The notes below the pieces were generated by a model, which saw only the letters and a list, made by a program, of their open reading frames with translations, made no database searches and was not told the DNA's origin. Positions 1-11,801 of a stretch of 64,000 nt of DNA are shown one piece after another (position 1 is the first letter of the stretch; each line of letters begins with the position of its first letter). Source of the DNA: Phytopythium helicoides. Lineage: Eukaryota; Oomycota; Peronosporomycetes; Pythiales; Pythiaceae. The position numbers and the translations under genes are program-made. The stretch lies in the NCBI GenBank assembly GCA_024867545.1, contig JANFNE010000009.1:718501-782500 (forward strand), in the 5' to 3' direction.

Positions 1-1
1 C

Positions 2-2827
2 TCGGGTCACAATCAGCATCACAAGGGCAAGAACGATCTGGATGACATGAGCAATGCTGCTACAAATGGGGCACAACCCGCCTCCGATGTGGACGCAATG
101 GCAGCTGGGGCGTCGAGTACAATTCGCAAGCGTTTTTCCAAAGACGCGTTTAAAGGCCAAGGGCTCGTTGGTCTGGACAATCTTGGTAATACTTGCTACA
201 TGAGCAGCGCACTTCAGTGTTTGAGTCACACGCGATTGCTCGTTGAGTATTTCAAGAATGAAGCCTACCTGCGCGACATCAACTTGCGCAATCGGGATGG
301 AACGAATGGAAAGCTTGTGGTTGCATTCGGAGAGCTGCTTCGTGTGCTGTGGACATCTGAAAAGAAACGTTTTTCACCCAGTGAATTCAAGCGTGTGCTT
401 GCAAAGTGCCACCCGCAGTTTGTCGGCTCAGATCAGCATGACGCGCAAGAGCTCTTGGCGTGTTTGCTTAGCAGCTTGAGCGAAGACCTCAATCGCATTA
501 TGACCAAGCCATACACGGAGCAACCAGATAGCAATGGTCGGAGCGACGCATTGGTTGCGAACGAGTGGTGGGAGAATCACTTGAAGCGTGAAGTGTCGGT
601 GATTGTTGCGCTTTTTACTGGACAGTACAAAAGCCTACTTGAATGCTCAATTTGCGGGTACGAATCGGCTCGCTTTGAGCCATTTACGTTCCTCCAGCTG
701 TCACTACCGGAAAGCAATTATCGATCGATTGTCATGACACTCATCTTCCGCACGGATCGCGTTCCCATGCGTTATTCAGTGCGAGTTAAGACCAACGCCA
801 CGGTCAGTGCCGTCAAGCAGCAAGTCGGGGCATATTTTGCGCAGATTGCAAGCAATGAGAACGAAGGTAACGAAGAAGGTTCCTCAACGAGCACACCGGT
901 GGAAATCGTACTTGCACGCACCTCAAATTTCCACACCATCGAAGCATTGTTGGATGATGCCTTGCCTTTGTCTCAAATACCCGAGAAGGACCAGTTATCA
1001 GCTTTCGAGCTTGATATGATGGACGACATTGTGTCGCGTGATCTACATAACTCGGGTGCGATTGAAAGCAGAGCCGTGGAAAGGGGGCAATTGTCAATTA
1101 CTGGCGGCGTACCTAAAGGCAGCAATCAAACTGACAAGGCGATGAATGGTCATTCACATAGTGAAACCAAGGATTCGGCTGTTAAAGGGAAAACTGTCGA
1201 GAATCCTGTCGACAGCGACGATGATGATGATGACACGAGTTCGATGTCTTCAGACAGCGAGGTGCTTCCGATCGGCACTTCTGTGTACGTGCGCGTCGAC
1301 AAAACCAAGGAATTGGCAGCGGCACGTGTGGTCGGCAGTAGTGTTGCCAATGGTACCATCAACGTTGCGTATCCATCGGGTGTGCGTCGCTACCATATTC
1401 CATTGTCCAAGGTGATTGAGCGACGACAAAATGAAGCATACATCTACCTCGTCCACCGTCGCGTGGAACGGTCAACCAACAGCTTCACGAATGCACATAT
1501 AACCCGGCTGTTTGGCGCTCCACTCGTGCTACGCATATCCCTTCGAAAGACCACGGCGTACAACCTGTATATGCTAGTTTGGAATCGACTTCGGCGCATT
1601 TTCAACTGGAAAGAGCCCCCATCGCCGATTGACAGGGCGTCGCTATCCTTGCCAGACGAGCTGGAGGAAGAGGGTCGATTCCGAACTGATACGTCTTGTT
1701 TGGCACTCGGCCGCCATTTGGCATCCACCAAATTTGGCTTCTGCCTGCGTATGGTGACTTCCCACGGTATTGGTTGCTCGAGGTGCGAGTGGATCGACGG
1801 CTGCCTTGGTTGCTTAATCGTTCCGTTGAGTGACACACCCGTCGAGCTGGCTGCTGAGGAAACTATTGCCATCGACTGGGATATCCGTACGCTCAAGGAA
1901 GAATACGATCCCATTCAGGCCAGCAAACTCGAGTTTGACGAGTCGGTGCTCGCCAACCGGAAACAGGACAACATGCCACTGAACCTGGACCACTGTCTTG
2001 AAATTTTTACGGCGAAGGAAAACATCCAGGAAGCTTTTTGCGGACGCTGTCGCGCGTTACGACCCGCGACGAAGACAATGGACTTCTGGCGACTGCCTCC
2101 GCTGCTCGTCATTCAGCTTAAGCGCTTTTGTTATACGCAAGTTTCAAGGCGGAAACTCCACCATCTTGTGGACTTTCCTCTGCGAGGGCTTGATTTGCAT
2201 GCTTATCTCGCTCGAAGGCACGAGCCAAACACCAAGAAGCAGGACTCTGGGCTCAGCCATTGGCAATTCTTGGGCGGCAAACTGCTTGGCAAGAAAGAGG
2301 AATCAGGTGGAGACAATCATGGTCAGTCGCAGCTCAATGGTCAGATGAGTGAAAGTTCAGCCGCCAGCACCGCGAGTACAAGTACCAATGGAGATCTCCT
2401 CCATAACGTCTCGGTTCCGGCGCTGAATGCACCTGCGATTGCTGCGTCAGTTGTCGGAAAGGATGACGGATCACTGTATGACCTGTATGCTGTTGTGAAT
2501 CATGTCGGCGCACTGGGCGGCGGGCATTATTTTGCGTATGTGCTGAGCGAGACGGATGGCAAGTGGAAGTGCTTCAACGATCACCAATGCAAGGACGTGG
2601 ATGAGAACGAAGTGGTGTCGTCGACAGCGTACATTTTGTTCTACCGCCGCCGTGACATGGAACATATCCCAATTGAGCAGCTTTTTCCTCCGCTTGCTTC
2701 TCGCCGTGAACATCCGGCGAGCAGCGACAAGGAGACCGCAGCGAAAGATCAGCAGCACGTGGAGGAGCTACTTGAGCAATCCAAGCTAGCAGCAAATGGC
2801 GGTGGCAGTAGTTGCATAGTGAGTTAG
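2..2827 (+). CDS. USP-family ubiquitin hydrolase, USP32-like (5' partial)
   Basis: Cysteine protease that removes ubiquitin from proteins. The frame is open to the left edge, so the N-terminus may lie outside; the first visible Met is at 47 and residues below count from it. The Cys box (LDNLGNTCYM, catalytic Cys50) and His box (LGGGHYFAYV, His827), followed by FND, show an intact USP catalytic core. The core is split by a long insert (about residues 270-620) with an acidic run and regions that could fold as ubiquitin-like domains. Two CxxC pairs (CSICG and CGRC) suggest the USP zinc ribbon. The protein ends CIVS, a CaaX box predicting prenylation and membrane attachment, as known for human USP32. 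No intron is seen. It converges on the dynein LIC gene about 110 bases downstream. USP class is sure; the USP32 assignment rests on the split core and the CaaX box. Confidence 0.88.
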   Translation, partial: SGHNQHHKGKNDLDDMSNAATNGAQPASDVDAMAAGASSTIRKRFSKDAFKGQGLVGLDNLGNTCYMSSALQCLSHTRLLVEYFKNEAYLRDINLRNRDGTNGKLVVAFGELLRVLWTSEKKRFSPSEFKRVLAKCHPQFVGSDQHDAQELLACLLSSLSEDLNRIMTKPYTEQPDSNGRSDALVANEWWENHLKREVSVIVALFTGQYKSLLECSICGYESARFEPFTFLQLSLPESNYRSIVMTLIFRTDRVPMRYSVRVKTNATVSAVKQQVGAYFAQIASNENEGNEEGSSTSTPVEIVLARTSNFHTIEALLDDALPLSQIPEKDQLSAFELDMMDDIVSRDLHNSGAIESRAVERGQLSITGGVPKGSNQTDKAMNGHSHSETKDSAVKGKTVENPVDSDDDDDDTSSMSSDSEVLPIGTSVYVRVDKTKELAAARVVGSSVANGTINVAYPSGVRRYHIPLSKVIERRQNEAYIYLVHRRVERSTNSFTNAHITRLFGAPLVLRISLRKTTAYNLYMLVWNRLRRIFNWKEPPSPIDRASLSLPDELEEEGRFRTDTSCLALGRHLASTKFGFCLRMVTSHGIGCSRCEWIDGCLGCLIVPLSDTPVELAAEETIAIDWDIRTLKEEYDPIQASKLEFDESVLANRKQDNMPLNLDHCLEIFTAKENIQEAFCGRCRALRPATKTMDFWRLPPLLVIQLKRFCYTQVSRRKLHHLVDFPLRGLDLHAYLARRHEPNTKKQDSGLSHWQFLGGKLLGKKEESGGDNHGQSQLNGQMSESSAASTASTSTNGDLLHNVSVPALNAPAIAASVVGKDDGSLYDLYAVVNHVGALGGGHYFAYVLSETDGKWKCFNDHQCKDVDENEVVSSTAYILFYRRRDMEHIPIEQLFPPLASRREHPASSDKETAAKDQQHVEELLEQSKLAANGGGSSCIVS

Positions 2828-2935
2828 GTTTAGTGCGCCAATAGGTGAACAGCGGGTGAAAAACGCATGAACGAAACGACGTAAACACGGATGTGATAAA
2901 TCCATCTATGATGGCGAGTGCTGGCAACAACAGAC

Positions 2936-4865
2936 TTACGACCGCTTGGTAAGCTGTTGCAGTTCCTGCTCAGCCAGAGTCTTGACGTCTGCACGCTCCT
3001 TCTGATGAAACAATGGAGACAACAGTGAGTATCCTTGTTCCGAGTCAACTCAAAAGAGTGCTATAAGTGAACCTTCTTTGCGTCGCCCGTGATGGTGCGG
3101 CTCGACTTGGACTTTTCTGGTCGGCTGAGGAGGTTGTTGAAGAAGTTTTGCAAGTGCTTGGAGCTCACATCCTTCTCCTCGCGCTTCCGTCGCTCGGCTG
3201 CAGCGCGACGCGTTGCAGCGGCGGCTTCTGTGCGCTTGCTTGCTTCAATCGACTGTTTCTGCAACTCTTCGAGGCCGGCTCCTGCTGCCTTCTCAAGCTT
3301 CTCGAGCCATGTCTGGTGACTGTCAACACGAATATCACCTGAAAGCAGTGCTGAAGCCGACGCGTCTTCTTGTTGCTCCGACGGTGCGGGTACCATTTTG
3401 TTGAACGGTGTGTCTTTCTCCCATCGGGGTTGAGGCCCCAGCAGACTTTTGTCCACAAGCTGCAGCGAATCGTAGCCAGACGGCAGGAAAATAGCGCTTC
3501 GATCAACAAGCTGGGGCGGCTCCTTGAATGAGAACTGCGATGGGAGTGCGCGGTGAAGAATGTAATTCTTGAGCGTGTCAACATTCGTCTTTGTTTTTGC
3601 TGATGTGTAGATTACGGAGGCTCCGTCTGTGCATCAATGCATCCAGTGAGTTAGATTAACAGATACACAATCAAAGTAAACAGGTACAAGGACCCAGCCA
3701 GCCGTACACTTGATGGCAAACTGCCGCAGGATGTACTCGATATAGTCCATTTTTGTCGAGTTCTCCGGCCGGAGCTGGAGATTGGGGATCAAAATTTGTG
3801 TTAGGCTGACTGCATACAATACTACATTACATGCAAGCATGTCAATCACGTACGTCAGCCTTAGCGACGACAATAATCAAGGGGACTCCCAAGTTCCTTG
3901 ACAAAACCCCTTCTTGCATCTGAAAACATAGCACCACGAAAAAAGTGAGCACTCTTGGCTGCCTCATGAACGTTCCTATAAACGCACAAATTCGTTTGTG
4001 GACACGTCCATTGGCGCGGGAGCCGAGCGATCAATGTTCTAGTGAGAACAACTCGGCAATGTCAGCGTCAAGGTAAAGCCAGCATTATCAAACACTAGCG
4101 CCGCGTACCGGGTCTTCGTAGCTCAAAATGTACTGCTTTACGGACGAATAGAGCTCGTTGCGAGCGTCCGGGCTCAGCTCGTTGATCTGTTGGAGCAGCT
4201 CTCCTTCCAGCGCCGACGTCCACTAGAGGCGTTCATGCATGGTGCTAAGCACTCGGAGTCCACTTGAATTGCAGTACTACCAGCACGTACCTGCTCGAGC
4301 GAGGTCTTGATCGTCCACGGCCGCGACAGGTCCAAGACGATCGCGACAACAGTCTAACCAGCAGCATCATACCAAGTCAGCACAACCCCAGCTCTCCCTC
4401 ATCTCCACGAATTCCTAGGGCGTACGTACGTGCGCAAGGTCCTGCGGCTTGACGGCGATGCGCATGAGCTCCTTGAGCTTGAGCTCGTTAAGCGTCCACG
4501 TGCCGATCTTGGCCATCACATCCTCTAGAAGGAGAGCCCTCAAATCAGCCCCCACGCACTCCCAAAACCCCGCACTTGCACCCACCGGAGGCGTCTCCAC
4601 CCGCGCCCTTGGCCTTGGGGTCAAGCACGTCGATGGTCGAGAACGCGAGCAGCGAGTCGCCGGCGTCGTCCGCGTCCCCCGGCGCGTCGCCCACTGGCTG
4701 CGCGCTCAGCCGCGAGAGCAGCGCCGACTTGCCGCTCTCGGCGTCGCCCACGACCAGCAGGTTCGCCTCCGGCAGCCGCGAGCGCACCGAGCAGTCGCGC
4801 AGCATCTGCTGCCACAGGTTTTCGCCCCCAGTGGGCGCGGGGGTCGCCGCCATCGCCATCGCCAT
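2936..4865 (-). CDS. DYNC1LI: Cytoplasmic dynein light intermediate chain
   Basis: Non-catalytic subunit that links the dynein motor to cargo adaptors; Ras-like G domain plus a C-terminal helical tail. Nine exons: 4865-4586, 4524-4430, 4353-4291, 4222-4109, 4038-3988, 3919-3854, 3774-3708, 3626-3073, 3001-2936; about 451 residues. The P-loop GDAESGKS is at residues 40-47. Exon 3 gives VVAIVLDLSRPWT and exon 6 gives NLGVPLIIVVAKAD, both typical of the family. Exon 8 carries YGASVIYTSAKTKTNVDTLK and the tail motif LQNFFNNLLSRP. The last exon is inferred: without splicing the frame stops at 3061 after KKVHL, but a TTTCATCAG acceptor leads in frame to a 21-residue charged end. Three nearby ATGs exist; I used the first, at 4865. 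Presence fits an organism with microtubule-based transport and probably flagella. Confidence 0.9.
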
Positions 4866-5214
4866 CGCCGCTGGACTTTCTCGACGAGATGCAGGTGCCG
4901 CGGATTTGAAGCCGCCAAAAGGGGAAGGCTCGGCGGACGTATAGATATTGCGGACACGGTGCGAGCGGAGGCGGGTTGTGTGCGCCACATGGATTGAACG
5001 GACGACGAGCACTTCAACGTGGCAAGATTGGCAACGATATTGAAGCGAGGGCAACGCAAGGCAACTGAAGTCAACTCGACAATTTGCCTGCATTTTCATT
5101 CATGCGGGCGCCTCCTAACCCGATTACTTCATGAAGCGTTAGAATAGATACATTTTTTGGGCTACAGCGGGGTTGATAAACTAGGGCGGGCGGGTCTACC
5201 GGCGTGCGCACCAA
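4866..5214. other. Intergenic gap between dynein LIC and acetyltransferase 1
   Basis: Both flanking genes are on the minus strand, so this holds the promoter of the dynein LIC and the 3' region of the acetyltransferase gene. I see no further coding signal and no clear CCAAT box. Confidence 0.5.
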
Positions 5215-6481
5215 CTACAGACTGCTGTAGCGGTGCTGCTCGTGCGGCAGGATATCCGCCAGCTTGTGCTCAACGTGGTCGCGGATCAGCGGCGCGAAAA
5301 TGTCAATCTGCTTCTGGCCGTGGAACATGGCGTCGTGGCCGTACTTGCAGTCGACCTCGACGAGCTGCGCATTGCGGCCGTACGACTGCAGAATGCTTAC
5401 GAGGTTGCGCTGCTCCTGGATGGGCACAAGCAGGTCCTGCTTCACGCCGATAATCATCGTGTCAGCCGTGATGCGACTCGTGCCCTCGGCCAGGTTGGAG
5501 TCCGCGGCCCAGGTTCGTCAGGTCCATCGCCTTGGACAGCAGCAAGTAGCAGTTCGGGTCGTACACGCGCGCAAACTTGTTCGCCTGGTAGTTCATGTAG
5601 TTCTCAACGTCGAAAGTCGCGCTCTTGAAGTGCTCCTCGCCCGTAGGGTTCCAGTCGAAGCGTTGGTCAAACTCCTCGCGCGAGCGGTAGCACGTCATGC
5701 CGAGCTCGCGCGCAACCTTCATGCCGTTCAGAATGGCCCCTGGCGTGTAGTTGCCATCCTTGTACTCGGGGTCCAGCAAGATTGCCTGGCGCTGCACGCG
5801 GCGGAAGGCCACCGTGCCAGGCGTGGTCTGGTGCGTGCAGGCAATGCCAATCAGGCGCTCTAGGCGGTCAGGGAACTGCGCGGCAAATTCGAGGGCCTGC
5901 ATGCCGCCCATGCTGCCACCAATGACCGTGTGGACGCGGTCAATTCCCAGGTCATCAAGGATTCTGGCGTGGCACGCGGCCATGTCGGCCGGCGTGATCT
6001 GAGGGAACGTCGCCTTGTAGGGCTTGTTGGTGCGAGGGTCGATCGAGAGCGGCGATGTGCCTCCGAACGGACTGCCGAGTGCCGCGGGGCAAATCACGCG
6101 GAAGTACGACGTGTTGATGGCCTTGCCAGGTCCGATCATGTTCTCCCACCATCCAGGACGCGGGTCGTCGCGGTTCGACGCCGCATGGCTCGAGTGCGAG
6201 AACGACGGCAGGACGAGAATCGTGCGGTCGCCCGGGAGCGACGGGTCGCCCCATTGCTCCCAGTCGATGTTAACCTCCGGCAGCGAGCCGCCCAGCGTCA
6301 GCTGGAACTCGTCCTTGATCACGGACCTATACTTGTTGCGCGTGAGCGTCGGGTCGCCTCCGCCGCCGCGCGCGCGCGGGTCCACGACGTACGAGCGCGT
6401 CTGCTGCGCGAGGCGCTGCGCTCCGCTGGCCAGCGCCGCGCCGTTCACGGCAACGCGCTGCACCGCGTGTCTGCAGTTCAA
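5215..6481 (-). pseudogene. Homoserine O-acetyltransferase copy 1, intronless, frameshifted
   Basis: Acetylates homoserine with acetyl-CoA, the first committed step toward methionine; alpha/beta hydrolase fold of the MetX/Met2 family. The first frame (6481 to 5462, 339 residues) has an Arg-rich mitochondrial-type leader, then the shared block DPTLTRNKYRSVIK and the nucleophile elbow GGSMGG. It then shifts frame; the rest (catalytic Asp in KQDLLVP, catalytic His in YGHDAMF, end HRYSSL) lies in another frame ending at 5215. The second copy at 17.4-18.9 kb aligns without gaps if two bases are missing between 5501 and 5502. A product stopping at 5462 lacks the Asp and His. The copy has no introns, whereas copy 2 has three. 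It may be a pseudogene, or an assembly error may have broken a working gene; all other family residues look conserved, which favours recent loss or error. Confidence 0.8.
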
Positions 6482-7385
6482 CAGGCCACCGCTCGGTCAG
6501 TTCTGGGCCGTTCCGCCTCGTTCCGCCGCGAGCAGACAGCTCCATGGCTGCTCTGCGACGCTGCGAGCCAAACACAGGCGTTGGACGCGTGCTTACCGCT
6601 GCACCGAGGCGAGGAACATGGCGATCGGGGGCTTCCTGTCCTTGGACCTGCGCTCGAGAGCCAAGATGAAGGAATGAGTCCAGCAGGGCCAGTCGAAGGC
6701 CGATGGGGTGCAACCAGTTGCCCTGGCGCCCCTAGCCGATAAGCCAATCAACGCGATCTATTCGTCTGCATCATCATTCGCCAACCAATCAGCGCTCGAT
6801 TTGCGACCGCTTCACGTTTAACTGGTTGTCACTCAAATGGGGTACATAGCCAAGGTGCCGCGTGGACGAGACATGCGCCGAGGACGCTGGTCAGGCACGA
6901 TGCCGATCACGCGAAGGCGAGCGCGTAGTAAGCGCTCGCGTAAGCTTACGCGCCACGCAGGTGTACGCAGACACTTGCTCCAGCTGCTGTGTGAACAGCA
7001 TCGAGAAGCTCTCGAGTCGCGGTCGACACTCGAGCGAGGGGAGCGAAGGTGTCCGCACAAAGGTTCCGGTGAGAGATATTTTCGTCCCGGCTTTGCGCTC
7101 GTTCCAACTCCTTCGTCGATGCACTTCAACATCGTGTACCCGTACAATTGCGCATCATCCTCGCCGAGTACTCATGTTGGAAGGACGTTCAGCTCCACTG
7201 AGGATCTTCCCTTTGTTTCCTCCTCATGAGAAGGAAGCGGCCAATGTGTTCGATCTCAGTGAACGTTGTTGAGCAAAGGTAGTGGTACCACGGAAAACAT
7301 CATCCCAGTCGCGTCAGAATTTTAGTCATCATCAGCACAATCGATTTTGCGAGCACTTGGACCGTGAAGAAAGTTCAAAACAAAT
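6482..7385. promoter_or_regulatory. 904-base gap with CCAAT boxes upstream of acetyltransferase 1
   Basis: Two CCAAT boxes (6744-6748 and 6785-6789) lie about 260 and 300 bases upstream of the acetyltransferase start and may serve it. The remainder has several short overlapping frames on both strands (roughly 6830-7270), none with family resemblance or clear splice signals, so I call no gene there. Confidence 0.35.
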
Positions 7386-10300
7386 CTAACCAAGCGTCAA
7401 ATGCTTGGCAATCAAGTAGCGTGCGAGGTCGTCAGCGCCGCTGCAATGCGTTAATATCACCAAACCACATCGTCAATGCTTCATTCCAGCACCAATACTA
7501 AACGCTTCCACATCCTCACCTGTGTTTGTAGATGAGCGAGAGGTTGTAGGCTGTCTCTCGCGAGAGCATATACTCCTCGGGAATCTTGCGGCCTTCGCGC
7601 TCACTAATCTCAAAAAACCGCAGCACTCGCTCATACATCGGGATCGCCAAGTGGAACAGCCCCTGTTTGACAGCAACAGCACTGTGTTAGCCTGTGGGTG
7701 TCGCTACAACGTCTCATCAAAGCACAAAGTACCAGTTGCTGATGTGCACGACCAATATTATACCACGCTTCGACCTTGCGATAGTCTTCGCCAATTTCGC
7801 TTGGATTCTCCACTCGTACGCTTTGGTATTGCTGCAGAAAAGCGAACGCCTTCATCACGGTGTGTTGCCGGTCGTTGATTGTCCGCTGCATCGAAGCTGA
7901 CAAGAATGCCAATCCGATGCAAAACAAAGTCAGTGGGTCCGTCGGGTGCTTTTGATGAGCCAGTGTCAGCTCGCCGACAGTCAGAGACGCGATATCCCAA
8001 GCAGAAGATTGATGGCCGGCAAGAAGAATTGCCGGGTAGCTGTCTGGATCATCGCGCAACAGCTTTGCGAGGAATTTCTGGTGCCACGAGAATACGCCCG
8101 TAATAGCAATCACCCGAGAGAACAGGTTCCAGTAACCAAGGTTGCGTGGATCCTCGATGATGTTGAGCCGTGCGCACTCATATGCCATGCGATGCTCCTT
8201 GAACTCGAGCGCAATCACGAGAGCTACGAACCGCAACTCGAATCGGAGCTCTGGCTGCACTATTTTGTCAGATGTATTCACATCCGTGAGCAGTTCAATC
8301 GCGGCTACATGCTTTCCAAGCTCAGTAAGAGTCTGCGCGACATCGATGACCAAATTGTAGTACTCCTGTTCTCCGAGCGCACGCGAAATAATGATCTGTT
8401 GAGCGACTCGCAAGACGATGCCCAAGAAAGATTCGCGTTCCACGGGATCGTTGATATCCACGAGGTACTCAGACTTCAGCACTTGGAACCCCATGGACTG
8501 TGCATCAGCAGGCGAGATGACTTCTCGAGGCTCGGATGAATTAGTTCCGCGCCCCGACAAACGAAACGAAGTTTGGCTGAGTGAGGTGAGGATGATCGGG
8601 ATGCCAACTTTGCAGAGTATGTCTGGTTCACCAGCTTGTTTTTTTAAGTGACCCCACTCAATCATCAATTTCAGTCGAACTCCATTCTCCATTGCTTCCG
8701 GCGAAAGGGACGGATCATCTGCGGTCTGCAAGCGAGCACTCTCCTCGTCCTCTTCCTCATCTTCCTCGTCTTCCTCGTCTTCCTCTTCGTCATCGTCATC
8801 CGGGTTGCCATCCTTTCCTGATGACGATGGATCAATTATATCATCGCCACCAACTCTTTTCTTCTTTGATCTCTTCGGCTTCGCAGGTCGAACCCAATAC
8901 GGACGAATAGGAGGCTCCATTGTCTCGGGCAAATACTTTGTCAGCATTGAGATGCCATGCAGTGGACTCCTCTTTTTCCTCGTCGCCTGCATTGCTTTCA
9001 GCATCAACGCTGGGTCTACATTAAGTTCTGGGCGAGAGTTGAACTGGCGTGCAAGGGCCTTCTCGTAGAACTCAACGGCGACGTCGTACATTCCGAGACG
9101 ATCGTGGCACTCAGCATATTTGACCCAAATCTGCTCTAATGGGAACTCTTCTCGACCGAGTAAATGGTACAGGATCTCCGCAGCGCGTTGATCCTGGCCA
9201 CCAAGAGCAATATACGCATCAGCGACGTCAAGGTATAAATCTCCGAACACTTCGACATCCTGTGTAAAGAGATGGCTGAACATGGACTCGGCCGTTGCAA
9301 AATCGCGCTCAAACAAGTGGCAAATGCCGTACTTGACTGCAATGTCGAGTGGCAAGCCCCAAGCGTCTCCATCAGTCAAACCTGCCTCTTGTGCTGCTGC
9401 GTTGCGAGCGTCTAGGTCGTGGATAACTGTGATTGCATCGCGATACTTTTTAAGCGTAATGAACAGATCTGCAAGCATATTGACTGCATTCAGCTCGTAT
9501 TTGGAAGAGTGGTGCCGCATTGCTGGCTCAATCGCTGCTGCCTTCTCTATACATGTCTTGAGTGCATTCACCGCCTCTTCTTCTTGGTCGTTACAATGAT
9601 ACGCTTCTGCGATCTGCATCCACAGCGATAGGTCATTTGGGAGGAGCGCGGTGAGTTTCTTGAAAACTTCGGCTGCCCGCCGGTTATCACCCTGCTCGCG
9701 GCAGAGCTCGGCGTAGCTGAACAGGGCCTCCTTGTCTTTAGGGTCTGCGCTACTTGCTTTCTTGAAGCAAAACAGAGCTTGGTCCAGGTTGTTTTCATCT
9801 TTGGCGATTCGACCGACTCGTTTCCAAAGGTCTGCATCCTGTGGCGTCAAGGTGCACGCAATGAGGAAGAATTGCAGCGCTTTAGTGCGGTCTTGCCGGT
9901 CTTCGTAGATCATGCCGAGCGTGTGGTATGGGTCCGGGATTGTCGGCGCCTTCTTGATAAAGTCTTTAAGCAGCAAAATAGCCTCGTCATACTGGTGCGA
10001 CGCGTACAGCATGTTAGCCTCGCCAAGCACGCTCGCGAGCTCAGGAGGGACCTTGGTCGCCACAACACTGCGCTTCCGCGCTGCCCCACCTCGTCTACGC
10101 CTAGCTCCGGTTCGCTTCCTCCTTCTAGATCGCCCCCACAGCTGCGCCACCACCTCGTTAGTACCAGCCTAGCCGCCAATCCACCAATACCTGCAGCGCG
10201 CTACCTGGCGCTCAATATCCGAGTCCTCCTCCTCCTCCACCTCGGCCGCGCGCGGTCGCCTGCGCTCCTCCTCTTCATCCTCCTCGCTCGACTGCGGCTC

Positions 10301-10542
10301 GTACGCGTCGTCACTTCCGTCTCCTTCATCTGCACGCGCTGTCCATGAGCACCGCGTAGACCTTGAAAAAGCAACCAAGCCATAAACGCACCGCGGCTCA
10401 GGTCGCCGTCGTCGTCCATCGTGTCGAACAGACTCGGCTCCTGTCCGTCCGCCCGCCCCGCCGCCTCCTCGTACTGCTCGAGGTTCGTGGGCATGTCGCC
10501 GTCGCCCATGGCGGCCTCCAGCAGCGACCGGAAGTACGACAT
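7386..10542 (-). CDS. GTF3C3: Transcription factor IIIC subunit 3 (tau131/Sfc4), TPR protein
   Basis: TFIIIC subunit that bridges promoter-bound TFIIIC to TFIIIB for RNA polymerase III transcription of tRNA genes. Five exons: 10542-10392, 10329-10205, 10141-7733, 7662-7520, 7440-7386; 960 residues. The N-terminus (MSYFRSLLEAAMGDGDMPTN) is followed by a strongly acidic stretch, a basic stretch, then TPR helices starting near YASHQYDEAILLLKDFIKKA. A long acidic linker separates two TPR arrays, as in the family. The last exons restore the conserved end (YNIGRAHQQLGLFHLAIP, then YNLSLIYKHSGADDLARYL). The second intron uses a perfect TACTAAC branch site. An unspliced frame starting at 10153 exists, but it loses the acidic N-terminus. 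The start lies 130 bases from the divergent Spc24 gene, so the two probably share a promoter. Confidence 0.87.
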
Positions 10543-10671
10543 GCCGCCTGTCTCGGATCCAATTGCCGACTGTCAACACACCACCTCGGTCCATCCACGG
10601 CGCATGTCGCGCGAATGTCTTCTGAGCGGCATAGATTTGCAAGGCATCTTGCATTTGAAAACGCGGCGGAA

Positions 10672-11531
10672 ATGGAGGGAAGCGGCGCGGCGGTCGCGGG
10701 CCACGGCGCCGACAGCGCCGACTCGTGGAACGAGGTCGTGGCTATCAGCGCGACCATGGAGCAGATGTTCAAGGAGGGCGCGGTGAGCGACGCGGCGCGG
10801 CTGCGCGCCATCGTGCAGCGCCGCAAGGAGATCGCGGCCGAGGTCGACGCGCGCCAGGCGGCGTCCGAGCGGCAGCTGCAGCGTGCGTTGGCGCTAGCTG
10901 GCGACTGGTTGTGAGCGTTGGAGTGGGGACTGACGGCTTTGGCAGACCTGCTGGTGAATCTGCGCGAGTGGGAGGACAAGGAGGGCGCGACCCGCGCGCG
11001 CAACGAGCAGCTGCAGATCAAGCTGCAGGAGCTCGAGGCGCTGCGGAGAGAGATGAACTTGGAGCTCGAGCGCTTCCGGCTGGACGAGCAGTCGTCCAAG
11101 CAGTCGCTCGACAAGCTTGTCGACCAGTATGAGGAGGCGCGCCTCAAGTTCGTCGAGTACACCATGCAGCACCAGAACGAGGTGCCCGCCGCCAAGTACG
11201 CGCGCTTTTTTCACGTACTTGTGTTGCTGCGTTGCTAACGAACTACTCTCGTGAGGACAGACACCAGATGAGCCTGTACGCGTCCGTGACCGGCATCAAG
11301 TGGGACTTTAGTGGCGACAAGATCGCTGGCGGTGCGAACTCTTACGTAGTGGTGGAGTTTCTTCGTGTAAACTCTAACTTGCCATGGGATGGAGCAGACA
11401 TCCACGTGCCAGCCAAACAGACCGTCGTCCGGTTCGAGGTCGACCCCACGACGGATCCGTTCGAGACGGCCAACTCGCTGTGGGACCAGATCGACAGTGC
11501 CTTCGACGACCTGGACGGCACCGACCTGTAG
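10672..11531 (+). CDS. SPC24: Kinetochore protein Spc24
   Basis: Subunit of the Ndc80 complex that anchors the complex to the inner kinetochore. Four exons: 10672-10882, 10946-11195, 11261-11331, 11398-11531; 221 residues. Residues 30-140 form a coiled coil rich in Glu, Arg and Lys. The C-terminal globular domain shows LYASVTGIKWDFSGDKIAGD, then VVRFEVDP and ETANSLWDQI, a pattern typical of the Spc24 RWD-like domain. The last intron (66 bases) is a multiple of three and has no stop, so retention would add 22 residues; its GTGCGA donor and CTCTAAC branch site argue that it is spliced. A further in-frame ATG at 10615 would extend the N-terminus but comes close to the divergent TFIIIC gene. Confidence 0.85.
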
Positions 11532-11801
11532 CCTCCACTGCCTCTTCATGAAATGTACTCGTACCAAGTAGCGTCCCATCGTGGTGCAGCAGTTCGTCGC
11601 GTTCTTGATGGCAGTTGCACCGCCACCATCATTCCTCGCCCCCAAATTATCTGTTGCTCATAATCTGCCAATCAGAGCCCGCCATTCCTCCGAAAAAGCG
11701 GATTTTCTCACAATCAGATACACTTTCTCCCAACTGAAGAAACAGCAACCCGCGCAGATCGAGACAGGCGGCAGTCGGAGATCGTCCTGGCGGTGAGCGC
11801 A

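Noticed and set aside
3061..3072. Stop of the dynein light intermediate chain at 3061
   Set aside because: A canonical downstream acceptor restores frame with a charged helical end, so I extended the gene to 2936; the shorter form stays possible.
6830..7275. Overlapping 100-136 codon frames on both strands
   Set aside because: Three frames overlap, none resembles a known protein or has splice signals, so coding is unsupported.
10142..10165. Start of TFIIIC subunit 3 at 10153
   Set aside because: That Met lies inside an intron with a TACTAAC branch site; upstream exons give an acidic N-terminus expected of the family.
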